A stretch of DNA of 64,000 nt from Pomacea canaliculata. Taxonomy: Eukaryota > Mollusca > Gastropoda > Architaenioglossa > Ampullariidae. The notes under the pieces are model-generated. The model was not told the DNA's origin and made no database searches. It saw only the letters and a list, made by a program, of their open reading frames with translations. Below, in pieces: positions 26,101 through 38,115 of the stretch (position 1 is its first letter; each line of letters opens with the position of its first letter). The stretch lies in assembly GCF_003073045.1 (NCBI RefSeq), contig NC_037597.1:25372158-25436157 (forward strand), written 5' to 3'. Position numbers and translations under genes: made by a program.

Positions 26101-29100
26101 GGTTTCTCTGGAATTTAGTCGTGTTAAATTAATTTGCTGATAATATATCTCCTCTTTGATCTTACATTCATCTGTATCTCCGTAGTTGCTCCCATCCGAT
26201 TTGCAATAACTATACACATGGCATCTGATTGGTTGCTTTTCCAGCGTGTGTTGTGTGCTATATGTGAACTCAGCTTTAGAAATTTATGTTTGTTTGGACC
26301 ACGTTATATTCTTATCCAAGATCCAGTTCTTTAGAAACAACAACAACTACGCCAAGGCGTCCCGTCTGCTGTTCTTTGGCTTCGCACCAAGTGACTCTGA
26401 CGACAGGCTGAGCATCATTCTTCTCTGGGGCGTAAAGGAACGCGACATGTCCTCCTGTCATTTCTCGGAGGAAGGCTGTCTTGGCACGGGAGGATATGAC
26501 AATAACTTTGATGCCAGCACGCCTGCGTCACAGAAAGCTTTCGCTGTGAGTGTGACATGATGGCAGTTGATTTGTCTGAATGTGACGTAGAAGGCATTTC
26601 CCCTTTCTTGTTATTTCCTTCGTTGATTAATGTGATGATTAGAAACTTGTATTAGTCTTGTTTCCGTGTGCAGGACCTGTGCAAAACTTTGATGGAACTG
26701 CCGAAGCAAGCGGTGGACAAAATGGCGATCTTGAGGAACTTCACGTCAAACGAGCTTCAAATCCACTGCTTTGCTACAGAAATGGAGAAATTCCTTCGGG
26801 TGAGGTGAACTAGATGATTGCCCCTGATAAACATGTACACCTGTCTAGAGAACAGATTTCTGGCGGTGGGTGCTCTTTGTTAAACATGCAGCCCGTTCCC
26901 TACTTCTGTTGGAGACGTATATGATTTAACGATAGGATTATGGTATGCTTTACAAGTAAACATAATATTTTAACCAAATTACGACAACTCAACCGAACAG
27001 TTAAAGTTTGGCAGTGTAATTTCGTGGTCACTCACTAATAATCTGAGTTTTCCGCACCGTCATCAACGAAGTATTTCTTTACCTATCTTTGTCAGTAAGT
27101 GTTTGCGGGCGCGCACCCAATCGCGCGTGCGTGCGTTAATATGTATTATATAAATATGTCTGTATGTGTGAGTTCGTGAGAGAGAAAGAGAAGGATAACG
27201 TTTATCGATTTAAATTTCCTTGAACTGTAAACAAATATACAAACTAAGGATGAACTCAAATCATTGGACTCTAGAAAGACAGCACTACTTCCAATCTGGA
27301 TGTCAGCCTGCCCTGGGACTGGAACAAAACGCGTGATTTTATGGCACAACACAACAATTTGTACAATGTCTCTGCCTTTGACGAGAATTTCACCAATTTC
27401 CTGGATGTAAGATTTTCAGAATTGATGAGCCATGTTTTGACAGAATCAGACAAAAGTTGTTTGTAACTGATAATCGTGCACGCGTACGCGCATGCATACG
27501 CAACATACACACACACTAAAACAATAAAAAAAAAGATAATTTTTTATGAAATATTCCTGCAATAATAAGAATGTTGATATGTTGATAACGATTTTAAGTG
27601 TAATGTTAAATGTCATGTATGGGATAGTCTGTCTGTCTATATCAACCAGGGAGATTGCATTTTGTTTCAAGTGCCAGATATAACTTAAAAATAATTTTAC
27701 TAACTTAAAATCACTGTATTTTGTAAACATTTTTCTTGTCAGATTCCTTTAACATATTGGCTGTGGAATGGTTTCACTGGAAATAACACTGACGCCCTAT
27801 TGAAATACGGCAGCTTCATCGGTGAAGAATATACCACTTCTTCAAGAAAAGTACTTGGAATAAATCAAAGTACGTGGAGTTGAATATTACATTGTCACCT
27901 GCTTGTTTGTTACTTAGTATCTTTTCATAAATGCACGTACAAACGAACACTGAAATATACCCCACAAGCGCCCGTATATATAAATACAAACTTTTCTAAC
28001 AGTATTTTAAAAGAAATGTTAACCGATATGAATTGTAAAGTTATTTTAATCAAATATAAAAATGGGTGTAGGTGATATCTTAGTCTTTTGTTTTATCATT
28101 CTCTCTTTCTCTTTCTCTTTCTCTTTCTCTTTCTCTTTCTCTTTCTCTTTCACACACACATGCACAGTGCATTTAGTTCGCCTCCACATATGGAAACTTG
28201 CTCAACAAACTCAATTATTATTAATTAACCTTCCAACCCAAACACGGTAGACCACTAGATGTTGACCTTTCTTCTTTTTACAGCTATCTCTATTTTTGAG
28301 TGACAGTTTGCTGAATGGTGAACCTGTTGTTATCAAACGCTCAAACACTGACCAGACAACATAATCACAACTCACATAAGATTAAGTTTGTTTATTGTGT
28401 ACTGTCACAACGATAGAAAGTATTTCGTGTGTTCCAGCCATTTATGTGGGCAACAGAATCAAGTTCGTGGGTGTAAGTGTTAGAACTACACTCGTCTTCG
28501 AGACGATAGGCTACACCAAGCACCTTTCTGTGCTGGAGGAATGGGAGCGCTTCATGCAAGAGCAGGTCTAGCCAAAGCTTTCCCTCTTTTATCTCTTCTT
28601 TATGAAATTCTTTTTTATCCTTTTCTTCTCCAACTTCTCTCTCTCTCTCGCTCTCTGTCACTCTGTGTGTGTGTGTTTTCTACCTCATCTTAACTTGCAT
28701 GGTAATCCAGATTTTCACTCTACCTTTTAACTATTTGTTGACGTTTCTCTTTGTTGCATACATATATATTTTATTTTATTTTATTTTACGTCCTTTTTCC
28801 ATTTCATTTTTGTTTTCCAGTCTTTTCTGTCCACCCGCTCCTTTTTTTGCTTTCTTGTTTTTTATTCACCTTTTTTCTACTATGAAGAAAGATTGTCAAA
28901 ATTGTTATTATTATTCTCTCACGTGATGTCTAATAAACGTATTTCTGTAAGAAAGCATTAATGAAAAAAATCTTTCAGCCCCTTTCCAAAATTCACACCT
29001 TTATCACCCTATTTTAAATATTTTTCAAGCAATATATAAACTCACCGACCTTAACTTCTTCCCATCCATACATATTGCCGTATCCTCCAGACATTGCTAG

Positions 29101-30991
29101 TAACGCTCGACACTTCACAAAAACTCTGTATTGATAAACAAGGCTTCAAACTGTTCTTGTTGCATGCCATGATTATAAGTAATTATTGTTACCATGTCTA
29201 CATGTCCTGTGTACATGCACTTGACCGTGAAGCTGTCGAAGATGCCACCTGAGCTGCAAACCGGGTTTCAGCTGTCCTTCGCATGGCACTGGTTGAAAGT
29301 TCAAAAGGTAATTCTACCTGAGGTCACTTGTATGCCGTTGCATTTCCAGTGCTTCTACATTTTTCACTTAAAGTTATGTAATACCAGATCTTTAATTTGT
29401 TCTAACATCCATTGCTTTATGTCTTCACTAGCTGTCAACGTGCAGTGTTCGTGGTTGTGTTTGTGGATATCGGTGTGACTTTCATTAAAACTTTGTTTTT
29501 TTAACCTAAAATACCTGTCGAAATCTTCTCTGCACCAACCATCACTAAGGAAGAAAAGTAAAGAATTTAAAAAGAAAACCTTGATCGCATATTCCAGATT
29601 TATATACACACGCACCATTAAATGTCTGTCTTTGGCAAGGCGCTGGTGGATAACGCTATCTTTGGAATTCTTTTGGGAGTTCTCTTGGCACTTCCGGTTC
29701 TGGTCTTGTCTACCTGTAATATAATCAACGGCGTCCTTGCCACACTCATCATCGCTGCCATCACTGCTTGTGTCATCGGCGTCATCCCTCTAATGGGCTG
29801 GTCCATGGGGGTGAGTGTCAAGTGGCTGTCACCATTACTTTGCCCTTCACCTTTCTCGACTGTTCTGCATCAATGCATCAATGCCTACCTGTGTGCTTGC
29901 TTTTATGCAGGATGTAAGTGAATAGCATGTTAGTTGCAGGAGAATCATCAATTTACTTATCGAAAACCCTTCTGTAAACTGTGTCAGACACAGGTGTCAG
30001 TAAAAATGAGTCTCGAGGTGAGAATGGTGTGAACTTGCCTTTAGTGTGCAACTTGCAGGTGTGTGCCAGTAAAACGTGAACCCGCAACACACGTGTATGA
30101 ATATCTGTATTTATTTATCTCTTTCTGTGTCTAGTGTCTTGGTAAAATTTTTAAAGCGTTATACTTCACCATTGCTTATATTCCTCAGGTGATGGTGTCC
30201 TTAAACATGTGTCTCGTGGTGGGGCTCTCAGTGGACTACGTCGTACACCTGGCGGAAGGATATTGCATGTCACCTGAACACGACCGTCTTGGTCGTCTGC
30301 AAGATGCCCTGCGGTCTATGGGCTTGCCAATCTTCTCTGGAGCCTGTACTACACTCGGAGCCTCCTTCTTCACATTCTTCGCGCAGATACAATTTTTCTT
30401 TCAGGTGTAAATAACCTCTAACTCTTGTTCTTCCTCAATCCCTCTCTGTCTCTTTATCTTTTACATTTTGAAAAAAATTAATTTTACTGACTTAATTTTA
30501 AGTCAAACAGGATTTACACTTTTCTATTTCCCCTTTCTATGCAATTACATCTTCTCCCTCTTCTTGTAAGAAAGGAAATTGATTATTTACCATAAAACTG
30601 CTGTCTTTTTGGGATTCCTTGAGAAGCTACCAATCCAATTTTGCGTTGTGCGTTATTGAATAAAAAAATCAAATGCTGATGAAAAACTGTTAGGATATAT
30701 TTAAGAGATTGTTATTGTTTTATTAAATTACCAGTTAGCGATTTATAAACAGTGCAATTTCATGATAATGTTTTGTATCTTTTTTCTATGGTATAGTTTG
30801 GAGTCTTCATGTTCTGCACCATTGGATTTTCGCTGCTGTTTTCCATGGGATTGTTCACTACACTCATGGGCATCGTTGGACCGGAGGGGGACACTGCAGA
30901 TATCAGGGCACTAGCCAGACGTCTGTTTTGTTTGAAACCTACTAGCCCCAAAAAAACTGTCCAGCAAAAAAGGATGATGAAGGGCACTTGA
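23126..30991 (+). CDS. Dispatched/Patched-like RND transporter, copy 3 (start exon unresolved)
   Basis: Third tandem paralogue. Exons: about 23126-23404 (start uncertain), 23902-24070, 24356-25961, 26321-26545, 26674-26799, 27275-27406, 27743-27869, 28438-28565, 29233-29307, 29640-29810, 30189-30404, 30797-30991 (TGA). Exons 2-12 are in one consistent phase. TM1 follows the exon 1/2 junction. The TM4 motif is GIGVDD and the TM10 motif GLSVDY. The loop between TM6 and TM7 (about 25430-25800) is rich in Ser, Lys and Pro and unlike copies 1 and 2. Exon 1 is the odd part: the frame needed at the exon 1 donor is open back to about 23135 but has no ATG, whereas ATG 23126 opens a 23-codon frame one base out. 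One missing base between 23126 and 23198, or a start in an upstream exon, would resolve it. Predicted length is about 1150 residues. The terminal exon is shorter than in copies 1 and 2. Confidence 0.87.
28101..28162. repeat. (CTTTCT)n microsatellite
   Basis: About eight uninterrupted TTTCTC hexamers followed by a short CA run, in an intron of copy 3. Confidence 0.9.
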
Positions 30992-32016
30992 AATCCGGGC
31001 CAACTGGACAAGAGATTTATTCATCTTGATGAATAGTCTCTTAATTTCTCATAAACCAATATCACTCCTACCTTAAATTAAGTCCTTAGTGGCATTTAAT
31101 CATGAAGTTTTTACTGTATCTAGTAAGCATATTAAAAAAGTTTGCAGACTGTAATATTCCGGAGATGATCACTAAAGTTTGCTGTGCTGATACATCAGAA
31201 GACTACTGCAGAAATCTACATAATTGATAATAATTAGTATTAAGATCACATCATCGTGAAAATTTAGATATACTTTATCATCGGTATTTCTGTAATTAAT
31301 CTTCCTCTGAAAATATTTTGAAAACTTTAAGGATCTATATATATATAGATATATATTCTGCTTTTTAAATATTGTAGAGCAGTGAAACTCTTTTGTGGAT
31401 CTGTCTTCGAAGGACTATGTGGGTAGCACTGGTGGGGTTTATTTCAGATTGTGTGAACCAATATCTTTCACTGAGCTCTGCACACCAAACTAAAAAAAAT
31501 CGCTTAAATCCTTAATAGCGGCTAAGAAATGTTTTTAATGTCATACTTTTTAGTCACGAGGAAGCAATGTCGATTAAAAAGATCTGTTAATACCTTGGCA
31601 ATATTTGTGTCTCTTATTTATGTAATTCTTGGTTTCTTTTTGTCATCCTGTTCTTCCTTAGTCTAACCCGCCACGTAAAATGTCCTCAAAAATAAGACAT
31701 ATTTAGGCATAAGGTATCATCTCAAAATAACTGGAAATAAGGCTTTTCCTGTTTTCATATGTTATTAATGTTGTGGAAATGTTGTACAAGCACCGTATTC
31801 TTAATTTCATAAAAATATTACACCAACTTTAGATCACTAATCCCGTTTGAACTTTATTATGGATATGAGTAATTGCTGGACATTTTTCGATGTTTTGACT
31901 CCTTTTTCGTGAACTAAACTCACAATTCACTCTTGGTGGACATATTGTATGCAGCGTAACAATGGCAACGGTCACTCAACCAAACTTGAAGTTTGAGGAC
32001 GTGCAGAGACTTGCAG
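30992..32016. other. convergent intergenic region
   Basis: About 1 kb between the stop of copy 3 (+) and the stop of the beta-lactamase-like gene (-). AT-rich with ATAT runs near 31335; both 3' UTRs should lie here. Confidence 0.75.
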
Positions 32017-35000
32017 TCAGCCAATCACAGCAGCATCGCTCCTTCTGTAGAAAATGGGAACAATGGGACTCTCGAAACCAGGGGCCTTGACCCCGTACAC
32101 GTCATCGCTGCCGACCAAGAACTCGAAGGTCATGTTGAGGATGGGCGGGTCTTGAGCCATCGTCCCTGAAACCTGTGACCAGCACTCGCCTGCAGCCTCC
32201 AGTGTCCAATGCCATAGGTCAGCTCCAACTGACCGGTCTCTGGGTTCAGCTGCACTTTCAGTTCGCCATATGCACTGTGGCCAAACACCCCCACGTACCT
32301 GGCTAGCGGAAGTGAGGCTGCGCGCGCCACCACCTGTTCGATGCTAGTGTACTTCCGGCTGATTGGATGGGAGTTTTCGATGATGTCATTCTCACCGTAT
32401 TGAAAATGATGGACGAGGGGCTCTGTCGGTGCGTTCCTCTTGGTGTGTGCCGTGTTCGATCTCCACGGGTCAGGGAAGGTGCAGACAGTCGACGAGTTTA
32501 TCCAAGGAGAAAAATTCATAGTCAGGTCTGCCAGGAAGTGTGTAGTGCCGTTCGAAACTCAAAGCTGTGACATAAAAGCATACACATCAGAAATAAGTTT
32601 AGGTAATGATGAAAATAATAATAAATGTAGATTTATAAAGCACGCATTCTTGAACAGCAATTTATGGTGCATTCACATGAAAGAACACGCGCGCGCGTAC
32701 ACACATACACAATATGGAAAGAGAAAAAAATAAGTTTCAAGAGACGTTGTGTAGAAAGGGAAATTATAGAGTGCAGTTCATTCTAAGTAAGAGGATGAGA
32801 GACAGAAAAGAACAAGAAGAAGGCTGGTCCGAGGAATGCAAAGATTGGATCAGAAAAGGATTAGAGAGGAGGCGTTGTGTAAACAATGAAGTTCGACAGA
32901 TAGGTATGTGATAGAACCATTAAAACATTTATAAAACAGGATGTTAGCTTTATACTGAATGCATTTAGACGCTGAGATTCAGTGGAGTGTAGGTGGGTGA
33001 GGTGTGGTGTCATCAGTTTTATCCTCCAGTCCCTTGAACGACCACCACCTCCATCACCTTCGCATCAACTACCACCACAGCCACTGCCACAGCACAAAGT
33101 CTTCAATGTAACTCAGTCTAATGTGAACATCGTAAATAGCTGCCCTGATCAGCTTATCAAGTGATTGGTTTATACTGGTTTATCATCCATGTCCCCTTTG
33201 CATGCCATTATCACTGTTGTGTCATCGGATTGACCTACTTGTTATCGCTGCCAGTTGCCGTGGAGAAGATCCCGATGTTCTCGTCCCGTAAGAGTGTGAT
33301 GTAGGAGTCGTAGCCGTAGGTTGAACCTGAATGATGGGCCGTTCGATATCCTGTAAACATATATACAATGTTTGTCTGCTGGAACCGTTGATAATGTTAG
33401 GTGTCCTAGAGGCTGGATGGGTCATGCTCAATCAGTATCACGTCAGCTACCTAAAGTCTGCTTTAATCCTGTACTAGATGATGATGATGATGATGATGAG
33501 AAGGAGGAGGAGGAGGAGGAGGAAAACGAAGCACCCATGCACCTCTGTAGTAGCCAAGTCTCCACCCAAGACCATAGGTGTCGCCACTGAAGGTTTGCGG
33601 TGTGACTGGTTTCATGTAGTACTTGGCGTAGCTGGAGAGCGGGATGGTGTTCTGGGGCTTGTGCAAGGTGTCCACCAGGCCCTGTGCAAGGACTCGCCTC
33701 CCGTCCGCTGCCGTCCCGTCGTTAAGCAGACACAGCAACCACTGCGACATGTCGCGGGCAGAACTAAACACATTCCCCGACCCTATGAATGACCCCCAGT
33801 GTCTGCAACAGGTCAAGAAGACAAAAGATGCTGATGGCCTCGGTCACTGGGGAGAACTATCTGCTCCACCCTTACAGCCCAAACAAACACACATATCTGA
33901 ACTCTGTCTATTGTTTCCCTCTGTCTTTTCTTATTTATTACTCGAAATAAAAAAAATACCTGTTGAATGTCACCCCAATCTTTGTAAGTGTAATCTAATT
34001 TTCTCCCTGGATTTATTGTAGTACCTTTGTTTTGTAGTAATGCTGTATTTATTTTAGATTGAGGGCTACATGGTAAATTACATCTGTTGGGTTATTCTTT
34101 TATCCCGTTATTAAAGATTGTTTATATATATATACATATTTGGTGGGAATATGGGATGTTTTGTGATTTGAGCTCGATTTCATCCCTAACAAACTGAACT
34201 AAAAATATTCAGACTCAAAAACTTAAAAATATATTGAAACGACATAGAAATTTGAAGAACAGCCTTTCAGTTCCGCAGTTTCCGAGTCTTAGCATCTTGC
34301 ATACAGGTGGCATGAAGGTGGCTGTCGTTACTGAGACAACGTAAGAATTAACTTTACCTGGACAGTTTTAACCTGATCTCATTGGAAAACAGTGCGAATC
34401 TCTTGTTCTTGACCTACCTGATGAAGTCCAGTGAACACTTCACCAATCCCACCCCACTTTCAGAGCACATAGGGAGTGCCACGTTGTCGCCAAAATCAGC
34501 TTGGGTGACAAATGTGGACCGATTCATCCCGAGGGGGGTGAAAATACTCTCCCTCACCTGTGACAAAGAAACAATAGTTGATAGTGAATGTACTTCTTAA
34601 CTAGCCACATTTTTAGGATACCGTGCTCGTTCAATAAAGTTAAAGCTATTATGATATTTTTTATTCTTCCGAATTTATTTGTTTACATGCAGCAGCATTT
34701 GTGAGGAATACGTCCCCGTCTTGGTGTAAATAACAAATGTTTTTGCGTGCTGAAATACATCAGCGTTTTGCCTGTTGTACCTAATACTGCAGTCTCAAAC
34801 AGTATGGGTATGAAAACTACAGCAAGCTAAATCACTTGCCTGCTCAACAGATATGCAGACAGTAGGACGGTCGTGCAGACAGAATGGCAGACAAGAACGC
34901 ACACAGACGTGAAGAACTCACCATGTCCTCCCAAGGCCGCCCTCCAAGACTCTCGGTAATAACAGCAGCCAGGGTGTACATGAGGTTGTTGTAGAAAAAG

Positions 35001-37578
35001 GAATCTCGAAAACCTCCCTCATTTGGCAGGTACCGTATTCTTCTATTAAATACAGCACACACACATTGAGGGTGAGGACTAAAACTCCCCCTTAATCGAA
35101 TCAAACCATCGACGTTTATCTCTTCATCGCTGCCTGTTTGCCGAGACCAAGTTTACGCCTCTAGCAAAAGTGTAGCTCCTGGGTCTCGGTGAACCATTTG
35201 GCAGTTTAATATCCGGAACCGCGATAAAATTCTTAAAGTAAACAAAAGACTTGCAATAAATTTGTTGCTTGGTTACTTTTTTTTTTCTTCCCGGCAAAAC
35301 TCCTTGCTCTCCACTTCCTACGACAAAAACACTTGAGCTTGAGCTTTTGTACCTCCGTCAATACAAGAGGTTGCATCATCTGCTCTACTTCTTGATGTTG
35401 AGCTCTAAACCGGAAGCGAATTTGTGCTTTGGCCTCGTTCTAGACTCTTACACGAAAAATACGTCTGCAAGCAGTCCAGCAGAGATATACGTCCGTGATC
35501 AAACCTTAATGAGATTGGCTAGTCTACGTGTCTGCTTTACTTTGGTAACAAGTATTTGATTGACTGCACTGTCAGTTTGTCATCTACTTTCCCTCTGGGT
35601 CCTATTTTCACTTCGTGTTACAAGAAACGGGAACAGGATCTGGGAGCAATTTTGCGTGAACAATGCATTAATATAAAGGCAGCCTCTGCTGACTGTAGTC
35701 TTACTCGACCAAATTTTGTCTGGTGATGTCCGTGCTCAGACGGATGTAGTTGTTCTCCGGGATGCCCAGCCGGTGAGCCAGCAGATCTTCAACTGTAGCA
35801 TAAGTGGACCTCAGAGAGTCGTTGAACAAGGACCCCTTGTCGAAAAAGTGGTAGATGTTGGTCGACAGACTTCGGCTTTTTTGACAGAGAGCAGAAAGCA
35901 GCTAGTAAAACTTAAATATATTTTTAAAAATAAAGAATAGCAGGAGACTGTGCTTAGAGAAAGATGTCTGTTATTCACTTCACGTTAATATAAACAAACA
36001 TTGGAATGCAAAGGCAAACCACTTGTCGACAATCCTTACTAAAATGAGACTCATTACTAGGATATTCTATCACTCACTATCTTGACCACTAACTCACTCG
36101 TTCCCTCCCTCCCTGAATGTATAACTGTCGTTAAAAGGAAACCGGAAGCCAAGAGGTGACAGTCTCTGTTTCCGGTTCAAGCCAAGTTTTCGCAACCTGA
36201 GTTACTCACCTGTGGTCGGCGGAAAGGAGGTTTGCCAACAGCGCTGCCGTGAAACCCTTGGTCAGCGAAGCGATACCAAACAGAGTGTCTGACGTCACTG
36301 GTTCGGTGTATCCGGACTTCTGACCCCATAACCTTTCGTCAACAACACCTGTTCAACGAAGCCGGCAGACAACAGGCTATTTATAGCAAGAAGCAGGCCG
36401 GCAAATTCAGGGGGAGGGGCAAGTGGCTTTGGAAGGAGTCAGACTTAAGTCAGTAATATTTTTTGCGTTTTCTTTTAATAAAACATAAAAAGAAAAGGGT
36501 TCAAGAAGAAGAAAAGAAAGAAATCAAGGTAGAATTCAAATTAACGGTTTAAATGTCAGTCTTTTGTGTCAGCATAGTAAATGAATGTCTCTGTGTGTGC
36601 TTGTATTCTCTAAGATTATTTATAAATGTATACAATTCATAATTGTGCTATTTCAACGGGGGAATAAATTACAAAATGTTTCTCCTGAAATGCCGCTATG
36701 TGCGTTAATGTGTCTGTACGCTTTAACTCTATGTAAGCGACCTTTGACAAGCCGGCCCCGTGGCCTAATGGATAAGGCGTCTGACTTCGGATCAGAAGAT
36801 TGCGAGTTCGAATCTCGTCGGGGTCGCAGAATGATATTCGTTTTCATTTTTTTCTTTCTTTCTTTTTTCGGACATTATTTCACCCCAGTACTTGATTACC
36901 TGACTTATCAGGAGAAGTTACAACATTAAGGTCGTTAGTTAGCCTCTTTTTTTATTTTTTAAGTCGTTTGTTGAGTGAGATGCTAACCAACGTTTCTTTT
37001 TGTGGGTGAGCATTTGTGTGAGGGCGGTGCCCATCTCTCCCTTACTGCCTTATCTCTTTCAGCGCTCAAAGGAGCCATGTGTCCATTAAAACAGTTCAGT
37101 TAGCTAAGGGAAGTACACTACGCAACGCGAGTATCGAATCAGATAGCTGCGCACATTACCCTTCTCGTCCATTTCTGTCTACTGTTCGCATACGCTCTAA
37201 ACACAAACAAGCTATTGACCCAAGACTTAATGTTGTCAAGTGCTAACCGTACTTGCATAATGTATCTAAGTATTAACGTGCTTGCATAACGTCCCGCGCT
37301 AAGCCCTTGCTATCCGCGTTTACAGTAGCTGTCATACCCAGGGTCAAACCATATTAGCTGAAGAGGGCAACACCAACCTGACCATCTTTCACGATCGCCA
37401 CAGCAAGGCCTGGGATGTTTCTGCACCTCATTCCCTGTTGGATCACCTCGTCCATCTGCTGCTGAAGAGCGGCAGGGAGTTCCGCAGCAGTCGTCTTAAT
37501 TTCCGTCATCAGAAACATCATCACGAACGTCAGCAACATTTTGCCCCTCATCCTGGCGAGTACCATCATCCTGGCCAC
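32017..37578 (-). CDS. secreted serine beta-lactamase-related protein (Gigasin-6/LACTB-like)
   Basis: Serine hydrolase/penicillin-binding-like fold of the class C beta-lactamase family, related to molluscan Gigasin-6 from shell. Exons, 5' to 3' on the minus strand: 37578-37378, 36348-36210, 35875-35705, 35042-34922, 34557-34418, 33802-33543, 33350-33239, 32564-32017. The N-terminus has a basic then hydrophobic signal peptide (about residues 1-31). The catalytic SxxK is SLTK in exon 2, YxN is YNN in exon 4, and the third motif is HSGS in exon 7. The C-terminal exon holds a DUF3471-like domain (YVGVFGHSAYGELKVQL). Total is about 565 residues. Three frame breaks, each explained by one missing base, lie near 36297-36303, 32536-32543 and 32162-32170; good similarity resumes in the next frame each time. 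All catalytic motifs are kept, so an active or once-active hydrolase is likely. Substrate is unknown. The ORF runs to TGA at 32017-32019. Confidence 0.82.
33478..33522. repeat. (GAT)n(GAG)n trinucleotide tract
   Basis: Seven GAT units run into about seven GAG/AGG units, just beyond the exon 6 donor of the beta-lactamase-like gene. The His- and Pro-rich peptide it would encode is intronic. Confidence 0.9.
36754..36826 (+). tRNA. tRNA-Arg(TCG)
   Basis: A 73-nt cloverleaf folds by eye. The acceptor stem GGCCCCG pairs with CGGGGTC (one G-T), the D stem is GCC/GGC, the anticodon stem TCTGA/TCAGA encloses loop CTTCGGA, and the T stem GCGAG/CTCGT encloses TTCGAAT. The anticodon is TCG, reading CGA arginine codons, with discriminator base G. 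A- and B-box promoters are intact (TGGCCTAATGG; GTTCGAATC). No intron and no encoded CCA are present. A T-rich run from about 36841 can act as the Pol III terminator. It lies inside intron 1 of the minus-strand beta-lactamase-like gene and is transcribed in the opposite direction. Confidence 0.95.
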
Positions 37579-38034
37579 ACAGACTACAGCAGCTCGTCTT
37601 CAGGACTCGTCAGGACAGTCTGTCAGACAGCGTGCATTGCCAGGTCATGGTTCACTGTGTCAAAACAGAGATAAGAGATAAGAAATGATATGAAAACACG
37701 TTGCTCGCTTCTTGTTGCCTCGCACAGTACCTTGACCTTTCAGTCCACTCAAAGGAAGGTCAGACAAACGATCATAGTGTTTATCTCTTCTTAACTTAGG
37801 AAGGATGCTGAGAGGATTACAATTAAAGTGGAAACAGTTCTGTTTTTGAGATATGCATATTCTTGTTCTTAAAATATTAATTATATTAACAGTGTTTTAC
37901 ATACACACGGAAAACATGAACATAGACGACATAAGGTAAACATCGAATGCACCTTCATACACGAGCAAGCACACACAGTAGAGGAGACCAGAGTATGCGA
38001 CGAGAAATATTGACGATGAAAAAGATATGTCGTA

Positions 38035-38115
38035 GCTGAGAAACGAACCCCTGACAACCGAGTATCACTGTAATGGCGACAAGCGCTTTAGCCATTGCGC
38101 CTCCAACCGCTCCAA
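38035..38115 (-). mobile_element. tRNA-derived SINE head
   Basis: Reading the minus strand, TGGCTAAAGCGC (A-box-like) is followed about 40 nt later by GGGGTTCGTTTC (B-box-like). Its extent beyond the head is not resolved. Confidence 0.45.

Noticed and set aside
33463-33542. Pro/His-rich extension of the beta-lactamase-like protein
   Set aside because: It is read-through past the exon 6 donor into a trinucleotide repeat; joining at 33543 to exon 7 gives the conserved YYRGYRTAHHSGS sequence.
35705-35710. Alternative donor TTG/GTCGAG for exon 3 of the beta-lactamase-like gene
   Set aside because: Using it puts exon 4 out of frame; the donor GA/GTAAGA five bases further keeps frame and matches the family.
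38055-38075. ACCGAGTATCACTGTAATG resembles the right end of the MITE at 7629-7965
   Set aside because: About 19 of 20 bases match, but it falls within a SINE head and has no partner end; it may be chance or a fragment.
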